A stretch of 64,000 nt of DNA from Rikenellaceae bacterium (GTDB taxonomy: Bacteria; Bacteroidota; Bacteroidia; Bacteroidales; Rikenellaceae). Below, piece after piece: positions 63,949-64,000 of this stretch. Location of the stretch: contig SUZL01000009.1 in NCBI GenBank assembly GCA_015059925.1, forward strand, positions 30,492-94,491. Reading direction: 5' to 3'. Below the pieces are notes generated by a model. That model had not been told where the DNA came from. It searched no databases and worked only from the letters and a program-made list of their open reading frames with translations. Within the stretch, counting starts at the first letter, position 1. The number at the start of each line of letters is the position of its first letter. The translations under genes and the position numbers were made by a program.

Positions 63949-64000
63949 GTGCCAATATCGAAGGATTTTCGGAGAAGGGTTTTCAGGGGGGGGGGGGATT

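Overview
The window is a chromosomal segment of a member of the Bacteroidota, most likely Bacteroidales. Three things point there. Promoters repeatedly follow the TTTG-N19/20-TAnnTTTG pattern of this phylum. The gene content fits: N-succinylornithine carbamoyltransferase, type B bL31, TonB-dependent receptors with an N-terminal carboxypeptidase-regulatory domain, desulfoferrodoxin and many exported glycan enzymes. Coding regions are GC-rich between AT-rich spacers. The genus Alistipes or a relative is my inference; no 16S gene is present. I see no phage, transposase, integrase or CRISPR array.

Layout. 1-5.7 kb: the start of a lipoprotein glycosidase, a porin, a NifX-like protein, desulfoferrodoxin and two tandem exported bleomycin-hydrolase-type peptidases. 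5.8-7.5 kb: an orphan ABC substrate-binding lipoprotein and a DUF2284 protein. 7.8-20.9 kb: the translation/transcription block tRNA-Thr, tRNA-Tyr, tRNA-Gly, tuf, tRNA-Trp, secE, nusG, rplK, rplA, rplJ, rplL, rpoB, rpoC, with several hairpins between rplL and rpoB. 21-29.4 kb: an esterase, tRNA-Arg, the succinylornithine carbamoyltransferase, a PurF-like protein without its catalytic Cys, a CE15-type esterase, a sialidase-like protein, gdhA and a flavin reductase. 29.6-35.8 kb: polysaccharide export (SLBB/Wza-like, Wzz-like, WecA-like) and an aminotransferase. 36-38.7 kb: glpK, glpF and rpmE2. 38.9-43.9 kb (minus): a beta-barrel protein, a low-complexity lipoprotein, and the operon hydrolase - membrane MurF-like ligase - ddl. 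44-48.3 kb (minus): pheA, aminotransferase, tyrA and DAHP synthase/chorismate mutase. 48.3-52.3 kb (minus): nitroreductase lipoprotein, LuxR-type regulator, pfkA and a Gfo/Idh/MocA oxidoreductase. 52.9-63.9 kb: two TonB-receptor-type genes, a tight minus-strand four-gene operon (YitT, GNAT, MBL-fold, class I GATase), an esterase, a TlpA-like lipoprotein and tRNA-Arg.

The most striking element is the leader of the aromatic amino acid operon. A consensus promoter (48234-48264, minus) is followed by a 22-codon leader peptide with Phe and Tyr at seven of nine consecutive positions, then an antiterminator segment and a perfect 8-bp terminator hairpin with six U residues, just before pheA. This is a complete transcription attenuator that would tie Phe/Tyr-tRNA charging to the whole operon. 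Other points of interest are a Gly-Ala-Lys minisatellite inserted twice in ddl, the membrane-fused MurF-like ligase beside it, a 110-bp inverted-repeat element at 35829-35940, and a 12-bp palindrome shared by the rpoB leader and a TonB-receptor leader.
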